The notes under the pieces: model-generated | What the model was told of the DNA's origin: nothing | Databases searched by the model: none | Seen by the model: the letters and a program-made list of their open reading frames with translations, nothing else | In this document: positions 17,916 to 25,966 of the stretch, one piece after another | How the letters are laid out: the number at the start of each line of letters is the position of its first letter | Numbering within the stretch: the first letter of the stretch is position 1 | Program-made: the position numbers and the translations under genes | Origin: Chloroflexota bacterium | GTDB taxonomy: Bacteria > Chloroflexota > UBA6077 > JACQUR01 | Direction of reading: 5' to 3' | Length of the DNA stretch: 32,602 bases | Assembly (NCBI GenBank): GCA_016210245.1 | Contig: JACQUR010000108.1 | Span: 1 to 32,602 of the forward strand

Positions 17916-19046
17916 ATGAACCGCCTGTGGCTAAGCATTGTCGCGACGTTCCTGCTCACCGCCAGCGCCTGCGCGCCGGCCGCGGCCCCCAGCCCTACGG
18001 CGGCGCCTGCCAGGCCGACCGAGAAGCCGGCAGCCAAGGCGGAGCCGACGGCTGCCGCGCCCGCCAAGCCGGCGGCCACGGCGGCGCCGGCGGCCAAGCC
18101 GGCCGAGGTCAAGGTTCCCAAGCCTGCCGGCAGCCTGGCCATCAAGGTGGGTGAAACCGCGGGCCTGTCCTATAGTCGCATTCCATCCCGCGTTACTCTG
18201 GAGCGCCTCAACAAAGACGGCTGGAAGCTCGAGCTGGTCGAGTTGAAGGGCACCGACCTGATCGCCGAGGCCGTCTCCAGCGGCGAGACCCCGCTGGCCA
18301 GGTTCCAGTTCCTGGACTCGCTCCGCACGGTCCAGGCGGGAGGCAAGCTCAAGCTGCTCATGGAGGACCGTCCTGAGGAGTTCGTCGTGATCGGCAAGAA
18401 GGAGATCACGAAGTGCCAGGACATGAACGGCAAGCGCTACGCGGTCCATAGCGAGGGCTCCCCCTACGCCACCATGTCGGCCAAGTGGATGAACGACTGC
18501 GGGGCTAAGCCCAACCGGCTGGTGATCTCCGGTGGGGAGAACCGCATCGTTGCCCTGATGAACGGGCAGATCGACGCCACCTTCGTGCAGTTGAGCGACT
18601 GGATCAACCTCGACACCCAGCGCCCGGGCGAGTTTCCGATCATCATGCGCTTCGCCGATGTGCTGCCCGGGCTGATGGGCGGCATCCTGGTCGCCAACTC
18701 GGCCTGGCTGGAGAAGAACCGAGAGGTGACCACGGCCTACATGGCAGAGTCGCTGCTGGACAACCGCCGGATCGCCAGCGATTCGAAGCCCGCGGAGGAG
18801 GCGGTCAAGAAGCTCATGACCGAGGCCGACGTGAAGGCCTTCGCCAAGACCTACCAGGCCTACCAGCGTGACCTGGGCGGCTTCCCCCAGAACGGCGGGC
18901 TGACCGCCGACCGCATCCAGCGCGGCATCAACCTGTTCACCGAGCTGGAGCTGGTCAAGCCCGGGCTGGCCCCGAACCAGGTCGCGGACCTGAGCCTGCT
19001 CGAGGGCGCGCTCAAGATAGTCGGGAGCGTAGCCGGGCAGCGGTAA
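17916..19046 (+). CDS. ABC transporter substrate-binding lipoprotein, NMT1/SsuA-like (SBP4, most divergent)
   Basis: MNRLWLSIVATFLLTASAC lipobox; ISGGENRIVALMNGQIDATFVQLSDW. GGAGGAG SD upstream. Confidence 0.85.
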   Translation: MNRLWLSIVATFLLTASACAPAAAPSPTAAPARPTEKPAAKAEPTAAAPAKPAATAAPAAKPAEVKVPKPAGSLAIKVGETAGLSYSRIPSRVTLERLNKDGWKLELVELKGTDLIAEAVSSGETPLARFQFLDSLRTVQAGGKLKLLMEDRPEEFVVIGKKEITKCQDMNGKRYAVHSEGSPYATMSAKWMNDCGAKPNRLVISGGENRIVALMNGQIDATFVQLSDWINLDTQRPGEFPIIMRFADVLPGLMGGILVANSAWLEKNREVTTAYMAESLLDNRRIASDSKPAEEAVKKLMTEADVKAFAKTYQAYQRDLGGFPQNGGLTADRIQRGINLFTELELVKPGLAPNQVADLSLLEGALKIVGSVAGQR

Positions 19047-19060
19047 AGCTGGTTGGAGGC

Positions 19061-19135
19061 GTAGCGCGGGGGCTTGTCCCCCGCCGTCTCCCGGGGTGCG
19101 CATGCACCGGAGCGGGGTACAAGCCCCCGCGCTAC
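19061..19135. repeat. 17-bp inverted repeat GTAGCGCGGGGGCTTGT
   Basis: Arms 19061-19077 and 19119-19135, exact reverse complements. Confidence 0.92.
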
Positions 19136-19154
19136 AGGTGGTCGTTCGGACATG

Positions 19155-19312
19155 TCGGGTGGAACGGATTGCTGTCAACGGATTCGGGGAACGGATTGGA
19201 ACAGATTGGAATGGAATTAGAACGGAATTGGAACGGATTGAGCGCTCGGCTGTCCGTTCCAATCCGTTCAATCCGTTCCCCGAATCCGTTGACAGCAATC
19301 CGTTCCACCCGA
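19155..19312. repeat. 44-bp perfect inverted repeat rich in GGAACGGATTG units
   Basis: Arms 19155-19198 and 19269-19312 exact; loop contains further degenerate GGAACGGATT units. Confidence 0.93.
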
Positions 19313-19336
19313 GCCGCACGTGCAAGAGAGGCGTAG

Positions 19337-20134
19337 ATGGCAGTAGCAGCGGCGCGCAGACGACGGCAGGAGGAGCGGCTCTGGGCCTGGGGGCTCCCGC
19401 TGGGCGTGTTCGCCGTCGGAGCGGGGCTCTGGGAGCTGGCCACCATCAACTCGGAGAGCCTGATCATCCCGACCTTCAGCCAGACGATGGTCGGGCTCTA
19501 CCAGCTCCTGTTCCAGACCGGGCAGTTGTGGGGTCCGTTGCTGCTGAGCAACCAGGCGCTGGTGCTCGGGTACGTCCTGGCGGTCACCGTCGGCGTGGGG
19601 CTTGGCCTCGGAATGGCCAGGGCGCGGTGGCTGGAGAGCATCGCCGACCCCTACGTCCACATGATGCTGGCGATGCCAACTGCGCCCCTGATTCCGCTGG
19701 TCATGATGGCGCTGGGGTTGGGAATCGAGTCGCGGGTGCTCATCGTCTTCCTCTTCGCCTTCATCTACATCACCGTCAACACCCGCGCAGGAGTCCGCAA
19801 CGTCGACCCCGGGCTGATCGAGATGGCCAGGTCCTTCGGCGCCAGCGAGGCGGACGTCTGGCGCAGGATCCTGATCCCCGGCGCTGTGCCCGCGATCCTG
19901 GCCGGGCTGCGGATCGGGCTGGGTCGAGCGGTCAACGGCATGGTGGTCGCCGAGCTGCTCCTGGTGGCAACGGGCATTGGCAACCTGCTGCTGGAGTTCC
20001 GCGCCGCCTTCCACAGCGGGCTGTTGTTCGCAACAGTGCTGGCGGTCGCCCTGGAGGCGATCGTGCTGCTGGCTCTGATGCGCGTGCTCGAGGACCGGCT
20101 CGCCCCATGGGCGAGCAGCGTCGTGGGGGACTAG
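19337..20134 (+). CDS. ABC transporter permease, PermA2
   Basis: Paralog of 16086-16886; EMARSFGASEADVWRRILIPGAVPAILAGLRIGLGRAVNG. Confidence 0.88.
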   Translation: MAVAAARRRRQEERLWAWGLPLGVFAVGAGLWELATINSESLIIPTFSQTMVGLYQLLFQTGQLWGPLLLSNQALVLGYVLAVTVGVGLGLGMARARWLESIADPYVHMMLAMPTAPLIPLVMMALGLGIESRVLIVFLFAFIYITVNTRAGVRNVDPGLIEMARSFGASEADVWRRILIPGAVPAILAGLRIGLGRAVNGMVVAELLLVATGIGNLLLEFRAAFHSGLLFATVLAVALEAIVLLALMRVLEDRLAPWASSVVGD

Positions 20135-20168
20135 GTGTGCCTCGCGAAACCGCCGAGACGCGGGGTCC

Positions 20169-20256
20169 GGGGACGCGGGGACGCGGGGACGCGGGGACGC
20201 GGGGACGCGGAGACGGACGGGTCGCTCTCTCCGTCCCCGCGTCCCCGCGTCCCCGC
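20169..20256. repeat. Octamer repeat (GGGGACGC)5 with mirrored (GTCCCCGC)3
   Basis: Five perfect copies 20169-20208; complementary copies 20233-20256. Confidence 0.92.
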
Positions 20257-20317
20257 GTCTGAGCACCCGGCGTCCCCGCGGTTGGACAAGGTGTGCTGAG
20301 CGAGGTGGAGGCGAGCG

Positions 20318-21124
20318 ATGGCGAGCGTAGCGGCTGAAGCGGCCAGGGTCCGACGAGCGGGCGGGCCGCGCGCGCTCTGGCGTCCGCTGCGAGGCAGCGC
20401 CATGCAGGGGCTGGCCCTGCTGGGCGGAGTGGTGCTCTGGGAGGCGTTTGGCTGGCTACTGGCGCTCCCCTGGCTGCCGCCGTTCTCGAAGGTGGTCGCC
20501 GCCCTGGGCCAGCTCATCCAGAGCGGCGAGATCCTGGGCAACCTGGCGGTGAGCCTGCGCACGCTCGTGGTCGGCTTCAGTCTGTCGCTGGTGGTCGGGC
20601 TGGTGGTCGGCGCGCTGATGGGGCGCTACCGCCGCGTGGAGCAGGCGATCGGCATCTACGTCAACGCCCTGCTGTTCACGCCGTCCCTGGTCTTCGCCCC
20701 GATCTTCTTCGCGTTCTTCCATCTTTCGGACTGGACGCGCATCGCGGTGATCGTCAAGTACGTGGTGTTCATCCTCATCATCAACACCGCGACCGCCATC
20801 CGCACCACCGATCCCGCCCTGGTCGAGATGGCCCGCTCCTTCGGCGCCACCGAGCGGCAGATCTTCCTGCGCATCCTCCTGCCGGCCTCGCTGCTGATCG
20901 CCTTCGCCGGCATCCGGCTGGGGGTGGGCCGCGCGGTCAAGGGCATGATCACGGGCGAGATGTTCATCGCCTTCGTCGGGCTCGGCGGCGTGGTGCAGAA
21001 GTATGGCAGCCAGTTCGACGCCTCCAGGGTGCTGGCCATCTCGCTGGTCATCCTGGTGGTGGCGCTGGTGCTGGGCACAGCCGTCCAGGCGCTGGACCGC
21101 AGGCTGACCCGGTGGGCGGATTGA
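20318..21124 (+). CDS. ABC transporter permease, PermB2
   Basis: 268 aa, same length as and paralogous to 17021-17827; EMARSFGATERQIFLRILLPASLLIAFAGIRLGVGRAVKG. Confidence 0.88.
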   Translation: MASVAAEAARVRRAGGPRALWRPLRGSAMQGLALLGGVVLWEAFGWLLALPWLPPFSKVVAALGQLIQSGEILGNLAVSLRTLVVGFSLSLVVGLVVGALMGRYRRVEQAIGIYVNALLFTPSLVFAPIFFAFFHLSDWTRIAVIVKYVVFILIINTATAIRTTDPALVEMARSFGATERQIFLRILLPASLLIAFAGIRLGVGRAVKGMITGEMFIAFVGLGGVVQKYGSQFDASRVLAISLVILVVALVLGTAVQALDRRLTRWAD

Positions 21125-21136
21125 GCGCCGAGGCCG

Positions 21137-22009
21137 ATGGACCCCAGGCTGGCCGCCGCCCTCGCCGCCCTGTGCCTGGGCGCGATGCCTATTCCCTTGA
21201 AGCGCGGCTTCAAGAGCGGCACCTCGTCCACCCAGCTTGCTGTCGTGGTCAGTTTGCTGGTTGGCCCGCCGCTCTATGTGCTCATGGCGCCCTTCGGCGG
21301 CGGCTTCCACCTGGAGCAACTCACTCCCACGGCGGTGGGAGCGTTTGTGGTGGGCGGGCTGATGGGTACCTACCTGGGTCGCTACCTGACCTATTCGGCG
21401 GTCCGCCACCTTGGCGCGGCGCGGGCGGCGGCGATCAAGAACTGCTCGCCGCTGGTGGCGACGCTGCTCGCCTTCGTGGTGCTGGGGGAGAACATCGGCC
21501 TGGAGCGCTGGCTGGCGATTGGCGCGATCGTGGGCGGCGTCCTGCTCATCGGACGCGAGGCGAGCGCGCCCGGCGCCGAGTCGGACCCGGTGGGCATCCT
21601 CTACGCCATCGGCGGTGCGGTGAGCTTCGGGCTACGCCCGGTCATCTTGAAGGCGGGCTTCCAGGAGGCGGACCTGCCGCTGACCGCGGCGATGATTGGC
21701 GCCTCGACCGCGCTGCTGCTCTACCTGGTGGAGATGGCGGCGCGCGGGAGACTGGGATCCATCTCCTGGCGCTCGCCTGGCCTGGGCTGGTTCGCCGCCA
21801 GCGGCCTGCTGCAGGCGCTGGCCTTCGTGCCGTTCAACATCGCCGTGGCTGGAGGCGAGCTGAGCGTGGTTTACCCTATTATGAACAGCGCGCCGCTGGC
21901 CACGCTGGCGCTCAGCCGCTGGCTGCTGCGCGAGGTGGAGCGCACGACGTGGCTGGACGTGGTGGCCGTGCTAGCCATCGTGGTGGGCGTCTCCGTGCTG
22001 GCCGCATAG
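21137..22009 (+). CDS. EamA/DMT-family transporter
   Basis: Ten-TM-like hydrophobic protein with internal repeat; RAAAIKNCSPLVATLLAFVVLGENIGLERWLAIGAIVGGVLLI. Confidence 0.82.
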   Translation: MDPRLAAALAALCLGAMPIPLKRGFKSGTSSTQLAVVVSLLVGPPLYVLMAPFGGGFHLEQLTPTAVGAFVVGGLMGTYLGRYLTYSAVRHLGAARAAAIKNCSPLVATLLAFVVLGENIGLERWLAIGAIVGGVLLIGREASAPGAESDPVGILYAIGGAVSFGLRPVILKAGFQEADLPLTAAMIGASTALLLYLVEMAARGRLGSISWRSPGLGWFAASGLLQALAFVPFNIAVAGGELSVVYPIMNSAPLATLALSRWLLREVERTTWLDVVAVLAIVVGVSVLAA

Positions 22010-22027
22010 GTCGCCCGCCTCACCGGG

Positions 22028-22091
22028 CTGCACAGGTGAGCCGCCTGTGCCACCGAGTTCCTATGGTGGCACAGGCGGCTCGCCTGTGCAG
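22028..22091. repeat. 27-bp inverted repeat CTGCACAGGYGAGCCGCCTGTGCCACC
   Basis: Arms 22028-22054 and 22065-22091, one mismatch. Confidence 0.93.
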
Positions 22092-22186
22092 ACTTGCGTC
22101 GCCAGACGGCGCACGATCCAGCCTGCGCCAGCAAACTGCGATACCCCGCCGCGGAGCACTGAAATGGGTGACATAGGCAGGCAACG

Positions 22187-23404
22187 ATGGGAAGCAGCAT
22201 GGCCCGAACGCCGCTGATGGCCGAGCGGGTCGCGAACCCGCCCGGCTCGCCGTCCGGGCTGTTCTCACAGGCGTTCGTCTTCGTGTGCGTCACCACGTTC
22301 CTGGGGTACGCGCAGTACTCGCTGCTCACGCCGGTCCTGCCGCTCTTCATCAAGGACCACGGCGGCTCGGCCAGCCTGGTCGGCCTCGTCACCGCGGCGT
22401 TCAGCGTCACCTCCTTCGCGCTGCGCCCATTCATCGGGCGCGCGGTGGACACCTGGAGCGCCCGGGGCGTGATGGGCCTGGGCACGCTGGCGATGGGGCT
22501 GGCCAGCTTCGGCTACCTGTTCTACGACACCGTGCTGCTGCTGCTCGTCCGCTCCATCCACGGCACGGGCTGGGCGGCGTTCAACACCGGCGGCAAGGTG
22601 CTGCTCTCCACCTCCGCGCCCGCGGAGCGGCGCGGGGAGGCCTCGGGGTACTACTCGATGGCTCAGGGCGTCGCGACTGCCCTGGTGCCGGCCATCGCCC
22701 TGTGGGTCCTGGGCCTGGTGGACTATGCGGGCGTCTTCGCCCTCTCGGCGGTCGGGGGACTGATCGCTACCCTCACCAGCCTGGCCGTGCCCGCGCAGCC
22801 GCACCCGCAGTCGGATGGGCCGCGCGAGTCGTTCTGGGCTGGCCTGGTGGAGCGGTCCGCGCTGCTGCCTTCGGTGCTGGAGTTCCTCACCAAGCTGTCC
22901 CAGCCCGCGGCGGCGGTCTTCGTCCCGCTCTACGCCACCTCCCGAGGGCTGCCGGTCGAATCGCTGGTGTACTACTACCTGGGCTACGGGCTGGTCGGCA
23001 TTGCGGCGCGCGGCGTGCTGGGCAGCCTGTCTGACCGCATCGGGCGAGGCCGGACGATCGCCATGGGCACGACGCTGGGCGCCGTGTCGCTGCTGCTCAT
23101 GGCGCTGGCGCACGACATCTACCTTCTGACGCTGGGCGGGATGATCTTCGGGCTGGGCACGGCCGCCTTCGCGCCCTCGGTCATGGCCCTGGCGATCGAC
23201 CTCGCGCCGGCCAGGCGGCGCGGGGCGGCCATGGCGACCTACTCCATGGCCTTCCAGCTTGCGCAGGGGGCAGGGGGCCTCCTGTGCGGCGTGTTGATCG
23301 ACCTGGCCGGGTTCGAGGTCATGTACCTCACCATGGCAGTTGCTTCCCTCTCCGCACTGCTCGTGGTGTTCCAGTACCGAAGCACCCTGAGCCCCGAGCA
23401 CTGA
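22187..23404 (+). CDS. MFS transporter (MFS1)
   Basis: 12-TM pattern; AAFSVTSFALRPFIGRAVDTWSARGVMGLGTLAMG. Confidence 0.85.
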   Translation: MGSSMARTPLMAERVANPPGSPSGLFSQAFVFVCVTTFLGYAQYSLLTPVLPLFIKDHGGSASLVGLVTAAFSVTSFALRPFIGRAVDTWSARGVMGLGTLAMGLASFGYLFYDTVLLLLVRSIHGTGWAAFNTGGKVLLSTSAPAERRGEASGYYSMAQGVATALVPAIALWVLGLVDYAGVFALSAVGGLIATLTSLAVPAQPHPQSDGPRESFWAGLVERSALLPSVLEFLTKLSQPAAAVFVPLYATSRGLPVESLVYYYLGYGLVGIAARGVLGSLSDRIGRGRTIAMGTTLGAVSLLLMALAHDIYLLTLGGMIFGLGTAAFAPSVMALAIDLAPARRRGAAMATYSMAFQLAQGAGGLLCGVLIDLAGFEVMYLTMAVASLSALLVVFQYRSTLSPEH

Positions 23405-23435
23405 CCACTGACTACCAACAACAGAGGAGGCACAC

Positions 23436-24599
23436 ATGTCTACCGAGGTGGAGAAGCACCACCACCACGGAGCCCGCCTGGGCGATCCGGAGATCAGCGG
23501 CGACAAGTGGTGGGCGAACGAAGGAGAGCGCCTGGTCCAGCTCTACCAGGCCGGCGCCGTCATGGCCAGCGGAGAGCGCGCCGCAGCCGAGCGGGAGCTG
23601 GCGACGCGCGAGCGGCGGCGGAAGACGCCGGTGGTGATCAAGCGGGAATCGATTCAGTTCGAGCCCTCGTCCTACAAGGGCGTCCACATCGGCTACATCG
23701 TCGCCCCGCACCGGGGCATCGAGGTGCGCAACATCCAGTTGGAGGTCCACCGGCTGCTGCCAGGGGCGCACACGGAGGCGCACCGGCACGGCGAGGCGGT
23801 CTGCCACGTGCTCAACGGCCACGGGCGCAGCCTCGTCGAGGGCAAGGAGTACGAGTGGGGGCCGCACGACTCGCTGCACATCCAGAAAGGGGCCTGGCAC
23901 CAGCACCTCAACGCCAGCGCAAGCGAGCCCGCCCATATCCTGGTGGGCAAGCCGGCGCCCATCCTGGAGCACCTCGCGCCCCACGCCATGGTCTACAAGG
24001 GCGACAGCTTCAGCGACATGCCCGACGACTTCATGCCCGAGCACCCCTTCACCCACGAGCGCGTGCCGGTGGGCTACGTGGGCGGCGAGAAGTGGATGAG
24101 CCACCTCCAGCTTGCCACCCACGAGCGCCTGGCCGAGCTGGAGCGGCGGCGGCGCGAGGCGCGGGTGCTGCTCAAGGCCAGCGAGGCGGTGATCGAGCGC
24201 TCCGAGCACAAGGGCGACTGGAAGGTGGGGCTGATCGACGAGTACCTGGGCTTCGACAACCGGATCCTGGCCATGTACATCCACCAGATGCCGCCCAGCA
24301 GCTACACCGAGACCCACAAGCACGGCGAGGCGATCGTGTACGTCTTGAGCGGGCGGGGCTACAGCATCGTCGAGGGCGAGCGCTACGACTGGCAGGCCGG
24401 CGACTGCATCTTCGTCCAGCCCGGGGTGTGGCACCAGCACTTCAACAGCCATCCCCAGCAGGTTTCGCAGCACCTGGCCCTGTACGTCGCGCCGCTGCGA
24501 GACCGCATCGTCCGCGGCGCGGAGTTCGTCGACTGGAAGACCGAGCCCGACTACCAGTCCCCAGCCGTGGAACTGCCCGCCGGCGAATGGTGGAAGTAG
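23436..24599 (+). CDS. Two-cupin-domain protein (bicupin, gentisate-dioxygenase-like architecture)
   Basis: Domain 1 PGAHTEAHRHGEAVCHVLNGHG...GAWHQHLN; domain 2 PSSYTETHKHGEAIVYVLSGRG...GVWHQHFN. Confidence 0.85.
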   Translation: MSTEVEKHHHHGARLGDPEISGDKWWANEGERLVQLYQAGAVMASGERAAAERELATRERRRKTPVVIKRESIQFEPSSYKGVHIGYIVAPHRGIEVRNIQLEVHRLLPGAHTEAHRHGEAVCHVLNGHGRSLVEGKEYEWGPHDSLHIQKGAWHQHLNASASEPAHILVGKPAPILEHLAPHAMVYKGDSFSDMPDDFMPEHPFTHERVPVGYVGGEKWMSHLQLATHERLAELERRRREARVLLKASEAVIERSEHKGDWKVGLIDEYLGFDNRILAMYIHQMPPSSYTETHKHGEAIVYVLSGRGYSIVEGERYDWQAGDCIFVQPGVWHQHFNSHPQQVSQHLALYVAPLRDRIVRGAEFVDWKTEPDYQSPAVELPAGEWWK

Positions 24600-24612
24600 C
24601 CGTGACCAGGGC

Positions 24613-24640
24613 TGTAGGGGCGGACCTGCGTGTCCGCCCC
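24613..24640. repeat. Dispersed copy of the TGTAGGGGCGGACCTGCGTGTCCGCCCC hairpin
   Basis: Matches 13613-13640 except one base. Confidence 0.85.
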
Positions 24641-24654
24641 GTCCCGCGCCTGCC

Positions 24655-24749
24655 GAGAGACGGGATGCACCACGGAGACACGGAGACACGGAGTTTTCTT
24701 ATGAGAACATCTCCGTGTCTCCGTGTCTCCGTGGTGCATCCCGTCTCTC
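24655..24749. repeat. 39-bp perfect inverted repeat with (ACACGGAG)n arms
   Basis: Arms 24655-24693 and 24711-24749 exact; 17-nt AT-rich loop. Confidence 0.95.
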
Positions 24750-24805
24750 CGTGCGGCGCGGGGATAGGACGGGGGGCGGACTCTTGAAGGCGCGGGGGTC
24801 CAATA

Positions 24806-25399
24806 GTGGCTAGTGATGCCGCCCAGGCGTATGCGCGGGCGTGCGTGGCCCAGGGCGAGGCCGAAGTGGAGCGCCTGCGGGCGGAGGTCCGCGCCAGCGC
24901 GGAGCGAGTGACGCAGCTCTCGGCCCAGTTGCGAGCGGCGAGCCGTGCCATCCACGCCGCCCGCACGCGCCTGGGTGCCCTGGAGGCGCTGCTGGCAACC
25001 GAGCAGGCGCGCTTCGAGCAGGAGTTCGAGCAGCTCGCCACGTTTCCAAAGGTGCGCGGCGTGGAGATGGACGGTGCGCTCATCCGCGTCCTGACCGACA
25101 CCATCTACCTCGACCACCTGGGCCGGCGCTATCGCATCGGGGAGTTCGCGCTCGAGCTGGACCTCGATCGGGGCATCCGCACGATCAACCTGAGCAACAC
25201 GGGCCAGAAGAGCGGATGGGACCACCCCCACGTCCAGGCGGGGCTGCCCTGCCTGGGCAACCTGCGCGACGGCTTCGAGAAGCTGCTGGGCGAGTACCAG
25301 GTCGTCCCGCTGGTTTCCATGCTCATCCAGTTCCTCGAGACCTTCAACCCGGACACCGCGTACGGCCCCATCGACCTCTGGGAGAAGGTGGCAACGTGA
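24806..25399 (+). CDS. Coiled-coil protein with UBC/E2-like C-terminal domain
   Basis: N-terminal heptad-like Ala/Glu/Arg region; C-terminal YRIGEFALELDLDRGIRTINLS...HPHVQAGLPCLGN...LVSMLIQFLETFNPDTAYGPIDLWE resembles the E2 HPN-Cys region, candidate Cys149 (25250-25252). GTG start. Confidence 0.7.
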   Translation: MASDAAQAYARACVAQGEAEVERLRAEVRASAERVTQLSAQLRAASRAIHAARTRLGALEALLATEQARFEQEFEQLATFPKVRGVEMDGALIRVLTDTIYLDHLGRRYRIGEFALELDLDRGIRTINLSNTGQKSGWDHPHVQAGLPCLGNLRDGFEKLLGEYQVVPLVSMLIQFLETFNPDTAYGPIDLWEKVAT

Positions 25400-25965
25400 T
25401 CTTCCAGCCTGCCGATGCGGGTGGGGACGAGCCCCCGCCCTACGAGCCCCACCTGGCCTTCACCGCGCCAGCCTGGCGCAAGCTGGTGCTCTACGTCCTC
25501 AACTGCCCGTTCGAGATCGGCGGCCTGGGCCTGGTGGAGGCGCGCGGCCAGGACTTCCTGGTCACCGATGTGCTGCTGGTGGAGCAGGACGTGAACGACA
25601 TCGCCACCCGGCTGGACAGCGGCGCGGTGAGCGCGCTCCTGCTCCAGTTGCTCGAGTCCGGGCGCGACCCCGGCGAGCTGAAGCTGTGGTGGCACAGCCA
25701 CGCCCACGAAGCGCCCTTCTGGAGTGGCGTGGACGAGCAGACCATCGAGCGCTTCCAGAACGACTTCATGCTCTCAGTGGTCAGCAACCACGAGCTGCGC
25801 TTCCTGGCCCGCCAGGACCACTACGCGCCGCGCCGGACGACCTGGGTCTGGGTGGACAAACCGTCCGACGGACTGGAGTCCAGTCCCGAGGAGGTCGAAG
25901 CGGTCCGCGCCGAGATCGCCGCCAGGACGCGGCACGTGCCACGCGATCGGACCCGGATCTTCTGA
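25396..25965 (+). CDS. JAB1/MPN/Mov34 (JAMM) metalloprotease-like protein
   Basis: 189 aa from GTG 25396 (GTGA overlap with upstream stop); complete JAMM motif E40...H100-S-H102-x7-S110-x2-D113 (CPFEIGG... WWHSHAHEAPFWSGVDEQ). Confidence 0.85.
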   Translation: MIFQPADAGGDEPPPYEPHLAFTAPAWRKLVLYVLNCPFEIGGLGLVEARGQDFLVTDVLLVEQDVNDIATRLDSGAVSALLLQLLESGRDPGELKLWWHSHAHEAPFWSGVDEQTIERFQNDFMLSVVSNHELRFLARQDHYAPRRTTWVWVDKPSDGLESSPEEVEAVRAEIAARTRHVPRDRTRIF

Positions 25966-25966
25966 C

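Noticed and set aside
23457-23468. HHHH in the cupin as a cloning tag
   Set aside because: Lies in natural context (EKHHHHGARL) with no vector sequence.
24655-24749. Calling the hairpins intrinsic terminators
   Set aside because: Most lack a downstream U-tract and several sit immediately before SDs inside apparent operons, so termination is unsupported.
25223-25261. Claim of a full ubiquitin conjugation system
   Set aside because: Only the E2-like and JAMM genes are visible; no E1/ThiF-like, Ub-like or E3-like gene could be found in the window.
24841-25965. 374-aa ORF as a fusion to the JAMM domain
   Set aside because: The first part is an out-of-frame reading of the E2-like gene; the GTG at 25396 with stop overlap is the sensible start.
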